Origin: Aquatica leii
Taxonomy: Eukaryota > Arthropoda > Insecta > Coleoptera > Lampyridae
NCBI GenBank assembly: GCA_035610365.1
Contig: CM069432.1
Span: forward strand, 238,356,104-238,420,103
DNA: 64,000 nucleotides
Direction: 5' to 3'
Positions within the stretch are counted from its first letter, which is position 1. Every line of letters begins with the position of its first letter. Below are positions 46,916-58,672 of the stretch, piece by piece. The translations under genes and the position numbers were made by a program. Below the pieces are notes generated by a model, which ran no database searches, was not told the DNA's origin, and was given only the letters and a program-made list of their open reading frames with translations.

Positions 46916-47860
46916 AATTAAACACTTCTGTTATTTTTTATGTGAATTTCAGATGTTTTTATGTACAAATATGTGTTTTTAAGTTTAATATCGTTTGTTT
47001 GTTTGTTTATGTACAAATAATGTGTTTTTAAGTTTAATATCGTTTCTAAATAAACTGTTATTAGTATTAAATAATGTTTTATTTTTACTATTAATCTAAA
47101 GCCGAGTTTAAAGCTTAAACAAATGGGGGTCTGTCAGACCGCTCGTTAGCGATTGTGTGAGGATTCGGCACGTTAGCGGTTAAAGGTTAAGTATACAGAG
47201 CTGTTTCCTTAAATCAACCCCAACATCTTCAAAAAGAGTTGAATCATCTAACCAAGGTGGTAGCAAACAGTTACAATAGAAAAAGTATTAAACAGTCTAT
47301 TACAAATTTTATGTCTGCCAAACCAAGAGTAACAGCGGAATCTAGGTCTCAACCAGTGTTTTTCGCTTATCTACCATATGTCAAAGATACCACAAACCGT
47401 ATAGGAAAAATATTGTCTAAACACAACATTGTTACTCAGTTTTCTACTCTTCCTAAATTGGGTCAACTCTTAAATCCGGCGTTTATAGCATTCCTTGCTT
47501 TTGTGGTGGTGCATACATGTGAGAAACAGATAGAAGCGTGTGAATCCGTATTAGGGAGCATCTTAAATAATCTTCGAAGTCAGAGGTGGCGGAACACTAA
47601 AAGTTTCAAACTACTATCAGCAAAAAATTAAATCCATTGAAATAATTAAAAATCCTTTTAATATTAACCGAGATTCTCGTTTTCTTATACTGGAGATTTG
47701 GAAACCAGTTTTATTGATCGGAGGCCAATCTATAAAAACGAAACTTTACGGCGCAATCAATCAGTTTGTTCCGGGCTCTGAAGATGTTCACTGTGACGTG
47801 TGACAAAAGCTTAGCTTGTATAATAACGACAACACTGGAATTATCCAGAATGGAAAATTG

Positions 47861-49980
47861 TATTAACTTGGATTACGTTTGCAAGCTTGTGATTTTTTAA
47901 TATTTAATAAGTTTACACCATTAACTCTACAACAATTTTTATCATGTTAGTGAAACTTATTTTAGTTGACGATATTAAAATTTACCTGAAAAGGAGCGAG
48001 TTATGCAAGTCTTTTTCTTTAGTCGCGAAAAAAACTGCTTAATAAGTTTCCATTAAAAGTGATTGTAGCGTCATTGCAAAATGCATCAAGAAAACTGCTG
48101 ATTACATGTTTATAACATATACTAACATCTTTCTTTGTCATTTAGATATAGCAATTCTCATATTTCAAAACTAAGTTATCGTAAAACCGTAATAAATAAC
48201 CAGTAAATAGAATTAATTTTCAGTCAAGTTACAACTATGCAAGAGAATTACATGTACATAAATAAAAAAACATTAAATCGTATTATAGTTTATTGATAAA
48301 TCAGAAAATATAAATATAAATCGTGTAAAAAAACAACTGTTTTAATCAAACTTTATAAAATAAACAAAAGAATTGATTATATTGTAATTAACTATTTTTA
48401 GAACACACTAAACTATATTATATTTAGCCGATAATTAGATTTACATAATTTCTGAAAACATAGGTGAGTTTAGTTAAAAAAAGCTTAAAAGTTTTACGTG
48501 ATAAATAACATAAATCTGTGTGTTTTTCTTTAATATTATTTTTATTGTTACGTTTTATAAAACATAGTTTTTGCTTTGTGTAGTATGAAATTATACAATC
48601 AATACTAAATATTTCAGATATACACTTACGTAGTTCAATATCATTTCAGTAAAATTTTTATAACTGTTATAACGGCTACGGTTCCCTAATGTCGTTTTAC
48701 ATTTGCATTGGACTGTTACGCATAACACTTAAAGTTTGTTGCAGCATTAGTACACTTTTAATTAAACAACTAATAATGCAAATTGGATAGTATATGAAAC
48801 TAATGGTAATAGAATACCAGATTATACATTGTGGGTCTACGGTTAATGTGTTTGTATTCCCGTCCAAACGTACTCCTTCCTATATATCTGTTTACCGTAG
48901 ATGTATACCGTAGCAGCTACCTTAATTGGTTCCTGTACATTCACTGTATATCTCCGGTAAACTTTCTCACAGTTTCCGCAAGTAATAATGCCCCTTTGTA
49001 TAGTAGGTACTCATCCCTTACTACATTAACATTAACTTCCGGAAACGGAAACGCAGTCTAGCGATAGTGTTAGATGGCCAAGCACTTATTTTAAAGCTCT
49101 TATCGACAACTCCGCAATGCTCTTACTAAGAACCCACATACAATTTGTACCAAAATAAACGAGCGTCAGGAGAGAAGTATTAGGAAGGTAATTTGGTCAG
49201 TAGCGAGCTTTGTGATCGGCAGATTTCCCAAGAGGAAATATTCGCCCGCTATCGGTCAAGTAACAGTTAGAGAAAACACGCGATACACGTATATAGAAAT
49301 TGGTCAAGAGTTAAGTTAAATATTAGCTAGTGAGATTTCACAAGTATTTCGTAAGTTAGCTTTCTTAGACGATTTTCCTAAATTAAATTACAAGAAACGG
49401 CAAACATTTTCACGTAAAAGCTTCTATTGACACGCGAACATCCGTGATCGAAAAAACTAAACATCAATTTACTGTTCTTTAAGGATATTTTACGTCTTCT
49501 ATTTATTGTTACACTAAATTACGTACGTTTCTTAATAATTGAAAGCTTTTATACATCGATCGTATTATAATTTGAAATAAAATACGTTACGTTATCTTTA
49601 TCGTATATACACGCCGATAATTTAGTTACATTTTTTCGTTTCCAGCTAGAAAAAATAATTGAATTTTCTGAAAAAAATTCAATTTTTGCACAATAATTAA
49701 ATTGTAATGAAATTTAAAATAAAATTTTGTAATTAATTATGTGGTAATTATGCATAATTAATTATCTTTCGTACGAGAAAGCACTGTTGTAGATGTGTGT
49801 TATGTAGATTCTTTAATCTTTAAAGCTTCATATTTGAATTGAAGGTTGATTATAACTATTTTAATAACCGTTTTGGTAATTTCATTAATACTTGTCATTA
49901 ATAAAATGGTTGTAATTGTCTGATAATATTTTTTTAAATGGAATTTGTATAATTGAGACAAAAAGTCTCTATTACTAAAC
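47861..49980. other. Non-coding stretch with a less AT-rich patch
   Basis: No family motif found. The patch 48830-49290 is less AT-rich and less repetitive than its surroundings and could be host leader or regulatory DNA; the 76-codon frame at 48831-49061 is not convincing. Confidence 0.35.
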
Positions 49981-50719
49981 TACCCAAACAACACGCTAAT
50001 GTTTAAAAGACATAAATAAAACGTACTCGTAGATGGTCTATAGATAGTATAATTTACTCAAAGTCGGGCGTATATTCGACATCTAAATGTCCGCGGTATT
50101 TACGTATAACTTGAATCTAGTTTTAAAGGTATTTACAATGTTTCGTTTCTCAACTTCTAAAAGATGTATTTAATTGTACCGAGTCCTAGCATTATAATTT
50201 AACGTACATTTAACCTTAAATTTTGTATCTCTAAAAGATGTCTTAGAGTATAACAAATTTAGACGGAATAATTTGTATAAAGAATATGCCAATATTAGAC
50301 GTTCATTTTTTGCGAAAATGAAACATCGTATAGATATCATCTTCAACACGCACAGAATACGTTACCTACTTTTTTGATTTTAAATGTGATTTTGTTATTC
50401 GAATAAAGATCGGTTATGTGCATTAGATACATCAAATTAGAAGTTTAAATTATAAAAGTGGTAGAAATATTCAAACCTTTTACATATAACCGAATTGGTA
50501 AATAAATAAAAAATATTATTATAAAAACCTGCAATATATTTTTTTACATAAAATAAACAAATAAACATATGCAATAGACATCGCCTATCTTTGAGTAATA
50601 TTTTTTTAAAACAAAACTAAAAACAATACATTCTATACATTCTATTTTTCACTTGAATAACACCAGAATACTAGCTTTTGCCTTAACATGTACCCAAATT
50701 TAGCTGGGTTACGTAAAGA

Positions 50720-50974
50720 TTAATTTTCTTGCCTACTTCTTGGGCTACTTTTCTTTTTGTAGTTATAACGTGCTGCCGACCGAAGCCAATCTTGAATGGT
50801 TTTTGTGATTGACAAGTCTGTTAAATCTATAGGTTTATCTGTAGTGAAATGAACGTGAACTGCCTCTGCAAAGATATTACATATAAGATCTAAGTTTTTA
50901 CCATCATGTACATAGTACATATAATGTGCCGTTTTGTTAGAAAAAAAACTATTTCTCGTACATATTCCAATCAA
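50720..50974 (-). CDS. Unrecognised C-terminal-like frame in the TA-flanked element
   Basis: An 84-codon minus frame: MIGICTRNSFFSNKTAHYMY, then DGKNLDLICNIFAEAVHVHF and DLTDLSITKTIQDWLRSAAR with a basic tail (YNYKKKSSPRSRQEN). The balanced composition and amphipathic helix before a Lys/Arg/Ser end look like a real protein C-terminus. I do not recognise the family. It lies 0.7 kb inside the left end of the element at 49983-52794, so it may be the last exon of that element's gene. No intact upstream exon was found. Confidence 0.3.
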   Translation of the reverse strand: MIGICTRNSFFSNKTAHYMYYVHDGKNLDLICNIFAEAVHVHFTTDKPIDLTDLSITKTIQDWLRSAARYNYKKKSSPRSRQEN

Positions 50975-51593
50975 AAATTATAGAAGATAAAAACTCATTT
51001 AGATGTTTAATGAATCATGTATAAAATGCGTTGTAAATTCAATTCGAAATTACATAAGTTCGTTTTCAGATAACAATGTCGAGCGCAGCAGATTTTATAT
51101 AGTACTTCAAAATAAACATATACCGTTGCATTATACTGTGGGATAATCACCGTGTATAACGCTTCATAAGCGTTACATTATGGTGATGCTGTTGAAGGTC
51201 ATCCAACCAATAAACCATAGAGAATTGTGTTAATGTTAAAAAATCATCCACATATTGCTTTCATTATCGTTTTTAGACTACAATGTAAGTAAAATATTGA
51301 AAACGTTTAACTTAAACCTACATACAACGCGTATTAATCAATTGTATGCAATAAAAATTTAGAGGTTATTGAGAGGATTCGCAATAAAAGGTTTAGTACG
51401 TTCAAATTGCATTCAAAAAAAACATAACGTTTTTGTTTGCATTTATCTAAGTACTTACCTACTACACACGTTTTTATACACACACACACTGGATTGAACA
51501 ACGTAATTTTAATAAATTCGTTAAAGTAAAACGCTTATTGCACCTACTTCTGACAAGCATGAATTGGCAATTTCGACAATGATGTGCTCTGAC

Positions 51594-52189
51594 TAGCGGT
51601 GGCTAGTATTTCCAGTAACTATTATTTTGTAACAGCTATTAATAAGGAACAATAAAAATTTGTTACCCACGTTGTAAAATAACAGTTATTTAATAACAAC
51701 TTTACAAAAAGCGTTCTTGGTCTTCTTTAGTATTTTGTTCTTACATTACGTATGCTACATACTACTATTCCTACCTAACCTAGTACGTACTGTTGAATAA
51801 CAAGTAATAACCCAGAAGATTTATGGTCTATGAGATTTAAACGCATTCTTTTTCTAATAAGACAGTTCCCACAGGTGAAACAACCACCTAACAAACGAAG
51901 GGCAGATTCCTTGTGTAAGTAATTGCAACATACGAAACATGAACAAAATACTATGAAAAGAGTGTAAATAAGATTGAAACAAGAATATTTTTTTAAATAA
52001 TAATTAATGACTAACACATGGATATTGGGTAGGATAAATATGTCTGTACCTATATCTACATATACTCAAATCATACGGATTACGCAATAACAACTGTTAC
52101 TAAAATAACTGTTTTTCGGAACTGTTACTCCATAGTAATAATAGCAACTTGTTACTGTTACTGAAAAAAGTAACAGTTCACCATCCCTA
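51594..52189 (-). mobile_element. Internally deleted hAT element with 8-bp target duplication
   Basis: GCTCTGAC occurs at 51586-51593 and again at 52190-52197. Between them the ends are TAGCGGTGGC on the left and, reversed, TAGGGATGGT on the right (7 of 10 identical). The subterminal DNA is rich in GTAACAGTTA-type motifs, as in several insect hAT families. A minus frame at 52017-51775 carries SALRLLGGCFTCGNCLIRKR and MRLNLIDHKS, a worn form of the hAT dimerisation box. 596 bp in all. Confidence 0.85.
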
Positions 52190-52796
52190 GCTCTGACACT
52201 GACCGAGGCTCGAAAGAATTCGCTGTGACTGCTGTGAGTGCTAACGTTGGTGCTAGTGATTAACGTTGTAAGATAAGCGTTGTAATCGCTGTAATCGCTA
52301 AAGAAAATATCACACTCATAAAAATAATAATTTTAAGACTATTAATTTGTTTTTAATTTTCTGTTTTGCACAAAAATGTAATTAAATATATTTTCTGTTG
52401 TTTATTTAATTTCTTGATAATGCGTTAAAGTATTTGGTATCATAAATACTTCAATTGAATGTTACTTTTTACACAATTATTCTTTGCTAACAAACAAAAA
52501 GGTGTTTTTATATGTTTTCCTCATGTGACTAAAAAGTAGTAAAATAAAGTGAGATTTTAGACGTCCATTAGAAATAACTTTTGCTGAATTAATTTTATGT
52601 AAAATTTATAAAGCTCTAATAAAGATACAAGATTTTCGCAACTTTAGAAGTAGTCTAAATTATGTAAATTTAAGGTCTAAATAAAATTAATACCACAATA
52701 GACGTCTATTACCTATCAACTTTTTTATTTAGACGTTCATAGATGGTTTTAGACGTTTATTAAATTACATTTAGATGGGTATGTGTTGTTTGGGTA

Positions 52797-53637
52797 AATC
52801 AATAATACGATTTAAATTTTTTTTTAGTTAGATCTATGAAAATTTAAAACCAGTTTTAGGTTTTCTTAAAGTTTTATCATATTAAGCATGTAAGACCTTT
52901 AAAAAAAGTGTTAAAGAAAATGTATAAAAAGAAAAAAAAACAACGATATTTTATCGAACAAAAAACATAGAATGCAAATCGCTTGTGAAGGTTGACGTTT
53001 ATACCTCATACAACATTCTTGTTATAAGTTTATTTTTATTTATATATATATAACGTAAATCTTAACTATGTGTTTAATGCCAAGTTTTTAGTTTTAACAA
53101 AATTTTAAGTAAAATTTTATTAAAGCTACCAATAAAACGTTTCTTGCTTTTTATTGCCAGTAACTAAAGTTACTTTAAGCCACCTTAAGAGTTTAATTTA
53201 AGATGAGATAAGTTGACATAAAAAATTCTCTAATAATCTTTAATTTTAATACACTAAAATATTTTACAAGTAAAATATACAAACAAAACTGAATCAAAAG
53301 ATATTAGACTACAGTATGCGGTTATGTCTAAAATGCAACTAATTAAAAAAAGTGTTTTTATAGCATTTGAAGAATTCACTTTGATTGTCGCAAGATGTAG
53401 TTAAATTATGTTCTAAATAGATTGGGCTTAAAATGATTCTGCATAAGACTAACAATTAATTAAAAAGAAAGGTAAAAATCAAGTTCAATTTGTGTTTTTC
53501 TGGTAAAAGAATGCTATTCATAACCATTGTTAGCTACATGATTGCTGTAGTTTTCCTACTTATAATTTTCTAAGTGATTCTAGAAGTAATGCGTAGAAAA
53601 CGTAAAGAGATAGCTTATATGTACTTATTGCAAACTG
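52797..53637. other. AT-rich non-coding stretch
   Basis: Nothing recognised; TATATATATA near 53040. Confidence 0.4.
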
Positions 53638-53916
53638 TTGTGTACTATGCAGTCGCGAGACAAATCGACAATCGACAATTATAATAATGAATTGAAAAAA
53701 AAAGAAATATATGAGCACAAAAACTTACCAACCGACAATTTTCCGTCACAAATAGTAACGTTTATTACTTCCTTTTATTTAAGTTCAGAACAAAATATGC
53801 GTGGTTTGACTGCATTCAAATCTTGTAAGAAATTTGACGAAATGTCACGTCAACGTACTCAACGACAATACAGAAAGTTAAAGATGATTCAAAGTTTGCG
53901 ACTGAAAGTAAAATGA
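53638..53916 (+). CDS. Unrecognised 92-codon open frame
   Basis: Opens MCTMQSRDKSTIDNYNNELK and continues NLPTDNFPSQIVTFITSFYL, ending in a basic stretch MSRQRTQRQYRKLKMIQSLR. A charged, non-repetitive composition distinguishes it from nearby noise. No family match comes to mind and no splice context was checked beyond the local sequence. A second frame at 53987-54298 contains HERGGLHWLYILETAVYKGS and KLAKNVKDAISELFSYLETS and might belong to the same decayed gene. Could be a host exon, an element remnant or chance. Confidence 0.25.
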   Translation: MCTMQSRDKSTIDNYNNELKKKEIYEHKNLPTDNFPSQIVTFITSFYLSSEQNMRGLTAFKSCKKFDEMSRQRTQRQYRKLKMIQSLRLKVK

Positions 53917-53986
53917 GTCAGTATGATCTACGTTGTGATTACATAAAATAAGTTATATGCTTAAAATTGACAGTTAGTGAATAAAA

Positions 53987-54298
53987 TTGAATACAATTAA
54001 ATTAATGCAAACTTATACGATACTAAAAGTTAGTACGCACAAGTCTGATATAATTACAGAAGTAAAGACAATTAACAAATTATATATTATACTGAGATTT
54101 CAGAAAAAGGTGCTAGCCATCCTTCGTCACTTCAGATTTCATGAACGAGGTGGACTCCACTGGTTATATATCCTTGAGACAGCTGTGTATAAAGGTAGTT
54201 GGCAGCCCACAAAACTCGCTAAAAATGTAAAAGACGCCATTTCTGAATTGTTTTCATACTTGGAAACGTCGCGTAATGAACCCAATCGCTTAATTTGA
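53987..54298 (+). CDS. Unrecognised 103-codon open frame
   Basis: The C-terminal half (ILRHFRFHERGGLHWLYILE, VYKGSWQPTKLAKNVKDAIS, ELFSYLETSRNEPNRLI) looks protein-like; the N-terminal half does not. Lies 70 bp after the frame at 53638-53916 in another phase. Not recognised. Confidence 0.22.
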   Translation: MNTIKLMQTYTILKVSTHKSDIITEVKTINKLYIILRFQKKVLAILRHFRFHERGGLHWLYILETAVYKGSWQPTKLAKNVKDAISELFSYLETSRNEPNRLI

Positions 54299-55243
54299 CT
54301 AATAGTTGGAATAAGTATTTCCCAGCACATCCACTAAAAACGTCATAGAAATAACTAACAAGGAAAATTCAGCAGAAATAAATACTACTTAATTTTAGCG
54401 GACACGTTAATAGTGGTTTCAAAGAGAAAGAAAAAATTCCCTGCTGTATCACGTTTAGTAGCACAAACTAGTGCAGTCGTGAGTATTAATTCAAAATAAT
54501 ATTTTTGACAAATAAAAAAATAACGACATGTAACAAATGTCCCATCTCGTGTGCAAAAAATGTTTTGAAACCATGATTACCAACATTGTGATTCGGTTAA
54601 AAAAAACAAATTTTAAAATTTAAGATACTACGTATATTTTATAAAATTCTTAATTTGGATGTTTTTAAGTATAACTGCTTAGGACAACTTATTCTATATT
54701 TACTATTCTATTAATTTTTATTATCAAGAGTTTGTAACTAGTTTGTCGTATCTATTTTCGTAGATTATAAATTATAATTTATAAATGCAAAAGAAACACA
54801 TGCTTGTGCAATTGTTTGTAACATACACGTGGTTCCTGCTACTTGCTGCAAATCAGCATAGACTATATACCAAATTTTCTATAAAACCGTCAATATTTGA
54901 AAGAATCACGTTGTCCTGCACTACTAAATTTGATAAGAAACCTACATACATATGTATGTACTTAATCTTATAAAATTATGATTATGAGTTTATACAACCA
55001 TTCATACAACGTGTTTTTTATTAAATTTTACAACTACTTATTGTTTATTTTTACAGTTTAGAACTACTCTTTTATTTCTTTCATTAAGTCTAATCTTTTA
55101 TAGTATCGAACTCTTATTGCTAAGTTACTAATATACGAGTAATATAATACGGCTGTAAAATTATTGCGGAAAAAATGTTTCCACAACAAGCTGTCCCACA
55201 ATTACAAAATTAAGTGATATTATTTTAACTAAGTAACTCTAAA
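54299..55243. other. AT-rich non-coding stretch
   Basis: Nothing recognised. Confidence 0.35.
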
Positions 55244-55369
55244 ATGACCGCAAACAAAAATGCAAAATCAAGTGTCCCAATTAAAAACGACACTAGTGAC
55301 ATTGAACAATATTGTGCAGACAACAGAAATAAAGACCCTGTAAGTTATAACGGGACGCATAATACTTGA
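55244..55369 (+). CDS. Short polar open frame, possible start of an element ORF1
   Basis: MTANKNAKSSVPIKNDTSDI and EQYCADNRNKDPVSYNG, 41 codons, low-complexity polar as at the start of LINE ORF1 proteins. No diagnostic motif. The only support is that a Jockey scrap follows at 58363 on the same strand. Confidence 0.2.
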   Translation: MTANKNAKSSVPIKNDTSDIEQYCADNRNKDPVSYNGTHNT

Positions 55370-57119
55370 CATAATGGAATTTGTTATAATGGAGAAGATC
55401 AATATAACGTTTATGGAGAAAATGATAAGAATAATAAAAAATGTTGTTACGCTGGTTTACTCGCAACAAAAAAGAGGTGACAGCAAACACAGTTCTTCTC
55501 AGAGAAGGGATCGCAGGCTACGTGATGATCGATTATAAACTAAATCTAAAAAGGCGCCGAAACGATGAAAGACTAAATTAGGGAGGTATCGTTTAAATCT
55601 AGCGGCAACTGAAAAAGAAGAAATAACACAACAGAAGTAATAATACAGCATATATATTTATCTTATCACAGACAGTAGTTAAAGAGGACGAAGAAGGTAC
55701 GTAAGTATAATTATATAAGTTTTCCAAACACTAGTACCTAAGTGGATAGCATAGGTCAAGTATAAGTTACGCCCTCGACTGGGCAACTGGTCTAACTTTT
55801 ACACTTAAAGAAGCAGTGACTTTACATTTTTAAATTAAATTACAATAGTACAAAAATCGAAAGTCTAGAGAATCAAAGCGCACCAGTTAAAATTATGAAA
55901 CAAAAAAAGATTTTTAAATAAATTGGGATAACAACCTAGTATGTACATATGATCGACTGACCACCAAACTATTAAGAATTAAAGTAAAAAAGGTAATACT
56001 TACATTTATGTTTTATCCAGTAGGGGATTACCTAATTCCGTACCAGTATTACCTAAAACTCCATTGAAATCTAATACAAAAGAAAACGTACATACGGGGT
56101 TATCACAAGTAAATCTTGTCTTTAATTCATACGATCATTGAAATAAGCGAATGGGTCGAGTTTTTCTCTAATTAACTTTGCAACTTGGGTAATTATTTCT
56201 TTCAATAAGATTGTATTTAACCCCTTGAACTTCAGTGACGTGACATCATGGAAATTTTGCAATTGTAACAGGTGTTCATCAGCTCCACAGATAAGGCACC
56301 CTCATTACAAAAAAAATCTAACGACTTACTCTAAATAGGCTTTCAATCAAATAAACACAAAATTCGTTCGCATATTTATGTGGAATTGCGTGAAATAACT
56401 TAATGATAAAAGCCTTGTTGGGCATAGACACCGCTAAACGGACGTTTGTGTTGCACATACGTTACCAGAAGAAAAATGAAATCACGCTTTTAAAATTTGA
56501 CTGTCAACCACGAAAAGTGGGCGTGTCGAGGACTGGAAGATTTTTAATACACAAAATTTTTAACATAACAATGAATAATAAGAGACTCACAAAAATTTCA
56601 AGGACCCAAACTTCAAAAACGACTACTCGAAAAGTCATAAAAAAAATGGTATGACGGCTGAATCAGGCTCACACACAAAATAAAAAGACAGATCAACTCT
56701 CTAAATAAAGAAGAAAATGACGCTTTATTCCAAAAAGATTCGAAAAATGAACAACATTATAACATCTGGAAATTATCAAAAAACGTCAGGTCTTTTATGC
56801 ATCACGACCTTTAAAAATAATAGTCAACATTTATGTTAAAGTAATGTTTCAAAATAACTGGTTTCCTGACATTTACTACAGAAATGGTATTACATATCAA
56901 CCTTTAAGTTCGAGATTTGGCACTACCGCACATCTCAAAGCAGTCCGGCAAAAACATGTGATTTATGTATTTGTTTACTTTCGGTGTTTTTAGTTTTAAA
57001 TCAAAAATCAAATGTAAAATAAAAACTTAACAATTGTTAAAAGTGTTTCAGTATGTAGTTTGTACCGTATAAGATTTATTCCCAGAACGCCGACTTCCCG
57101 CTACATTGAGAGGGACTGC
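55370..57119. other. Decayed stretch without recognised genes
   Basis: A basic 83-codon frame at 56403-56654 (IRYQKKNEITLLKFDCQPRK) and short pieces near 56030-56130 could be ORF1-type remnants, but none is diagnostic. Confidence 0.3.
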
Positions 57120-57670
57120 TGTCAATTTGTAAATGTTTGATATCCGATACCGATGCAATGAGAAAATGCAATTAGTCACTTGTTTGTTTTGCGTCAAATT
57201 GTATACTCATGTCCTATTTGGTCTAGTGTATTTACACCGCTTTTAGATGCGTTATAATAAAAATTTATTTTCGATTTATTTTTGTTTATCGTATCTAATT
57301 CGTTGGTGCGATGCATAGTAGCGCGATTCTTCTTTAGGGCATAAAAAACTAATGTTGCATTCTTACAAAACCCGAAGATATCTGTTTTATTATTTTCAGA
57401 CTTATTTGGTCAGAAATTCGGAAGGATGCTGCGGTTGTTTTTTTTTTCAAAGTGCCATCGATCGTCAGTCTATTTTGATGTATGACTGTGCAACCTCAAT
57501 ACTGGTGAAGTAGTTGCCAAATATTATGTTCCCATTAGTGTGATATGACTAGCATAATCTATGTACTACCGTCTGAGCTAAATTCTTTGTTCTATTAGCT
57601 CCTTCTTTCCCAAGATAAGATATTCCAAATAACGGGTAACTTGTCTTACTACCACCAATAGCATTTTTTT
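57120..57670 (-). pseudogene. Cryptic piggyBac transposase remnant pB5
   Basis: Heavily decayed minus-strand piggyBac. Around 57620-57520: KNLAQTVVHRLC and SYHTNGNIIFGNYFTSIEVA, aligning with the second catalytic block (family: NVIADNFFTSISLA; here the Asp is Gly). Around 57390-57240: FCKNATLVFYALKKNRATMH, followed by YYNASKSGVNTLDQIGHEYT, the third block, with GVDTxDQ changed to GVNTLDQ. The two preserved stretches are joined by a decayed part with many stops. Both catalytic Asp residues seen in this range are lost. Terminal repeats not found. Confidence 0.65.
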
Positions 57671-58340
57671 AATGAGTTCAAACTTAATTATAGAATATTT
57701 ACTTTGAAATAACTTTTACATTACAAACTCTAAACACATCTAGTGATGAATTAGATTAATTACTACTAAGATTAAAAAATTCTGAAAGGCAGTTGAATCG
57801 TTAAAATGTAAAACACTGCCAGCTAAGAAGACGACAGATACAAAAAATATTCCAGACCAAATTAATTTTGTTATAACTTAAAATATCTCCGTCAACTGTA
57901 TGTATGTGGAAAAACCATGTACTATAAACTCTGATTATTCCTATCTTATCAGCTGCAGAAATTGTGTTATACAAATAAAACTAATTGTTAGATTAGTTAA
58001 CATCTGACTGATTGGTGCAGCATCAAACTACAATTTCATAAAAATATTAATTAATCAGATAATTCTTTTTAGAAGTGAAGAAAATTAAAAGTTTTTGTTA
58101 AAAACATATAAAAGGCTGCGTAACCTAATACACAGCTTTCATTACCTTTAGAATCAGATAAGTTTGCCATCAATCCAAATAAATTGTCATATTATTGCAA
58201 AGCTACTACCCGCTCTGGAGAGTTACTAAACAATTTTACAGAATCCACCAATGAAAATGTAGGGACAAAAGGCAAAATCTAGAAATGTAATACATTTGAT
58301 AGACATTTTATCCCAACAACAGAAAAGGAGCACTAGACTG
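57671..58340. other. Unassigned decayed stretch
   Basis: No clear family motif. Confidence 0.3.
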
Positions 58341-58480
58341 GGAAACAGAAATCACTTAAGCCATGAAAATTAGGATTCCTAAATATGGAAAGCCCCTTAA
58401 TCAGGTTTCACCATATAAACCATAATATCTTTACTCTCAATATTTTTTTCAAAATTACTTTTTAAACAGTTAAAGCTCAT
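58341..58480 (+). pseudogene. Jockey reverse-transcriptase scrap
   Basis: MKIRIPKYGKPLNQVSPYKP at 58363-58422 matches the Jockey box V-P-K-P-G-K-P-P-x-x-V-x-S-Y-R-P-I-S-L. A stop follows, then YLYSQ and FFQNYF. Nothing else of the RT is preserved here. Confidence 0.6.
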
Positions 58481-58672
58481 TATAAATGAGAAAAGTTTAA
58501 TTCTATCACCCTACCTAAAATTTTTTTTTAAAAGAAGTCCATGCTGGGAGCTCTAAATCAATTATAGTACGTTTAAAATTTTCATCTTCGAAAAAGTTTG
58601 TAATTTATAGACCAACATTTGCAAGCTTATGCACCAGACGGTTTTAAAAAGTTATTCTATAATCCATTCAAT

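Larger units (their letters stand above)
44911..47179 (+). mobile_element. piggyBac element pB4 inserted in a PLE
   Basis: TTAA at 44907-44910 and 47180-47183. Terminal repeat CCGCTAACGTGC, perfect over 12 bp in inverse at the right end. Subterminal palindromes GCGGTCTGTGAGACC on the left and GGTCTGTCAGACCGC on the right. A further GTTAGCGGTTAA lies inside at about 44985-44996. Length 2269 bp. Confidence 0.95.
43840..47860 (+). mobile_element. Penelope-like element (PLE-d) split by piggyBac pB4
   Basis: Plus strand in two parts. Left part 43840-44906: ISNHLKKYNKLVSPKRVVD-like, INLSSRSLSSTETAILSKG (43996), SKSEFFALKSIQQDKSIAIL, RRSAMVIMNRSDYDNKI (44290-44335), SPAVANIFIEDFEKK (about 44570), FVIWQHGRSTLNKYI-like residues and PYLDILVNRHENG (about 44760). 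Right part 47184-47860: RKSIKQSITNFMSAKPR, FAYLPYVKDTTNRIGKILSK, HNIVTQFSTLPKLGQLL, then a GIY-YIG-like nuclease region (GVYSIPCFCGGAYM...ETDRSV, about 47485-47545). Considerably decayed. Near 47778, CTGAAGATGTTCACTGTGAC followed by GTGTGACAAAAGC may be a degraded hammerhead. Confidence 0.8.
49983..52794. mobile_element. TA-flanked inverted-repeat DNA element, superfamily unassigned
   Basis: CCCAAACAACAC directly after TA at 49981-49982 is mirrored by GTGTTGTTTGGG before TA at 52795-52796, so a TA duplication fits. Similarity continues inward in patches (AATGTTTAAAAGAC.., GTAGATGGTCTATAGA versus reversed CCATCTAAATGTAATTTAAT, ACCATCTATG). Subterminal regions are dense in AGACGT/AAAGAYGTCT-type motifs: 50160 AAAAGATGTATT, 50233 AAAAGATGTCTTAG, 52558 TAGACGTCCATTAG, 52700 TAGACGTCTATT, 52729 TAGACGTTCAT. 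Length 2812 bp, including a later hAT insertion. One short candidate gene piece is at 50720-50974. Confidence 0.6.

Noticed and set aside
48831-49061. 76-codon plus-strand host exon
   Set aside because: Peptide has no recognisable features and no convincing splice sites; only the milder base composition is notable.
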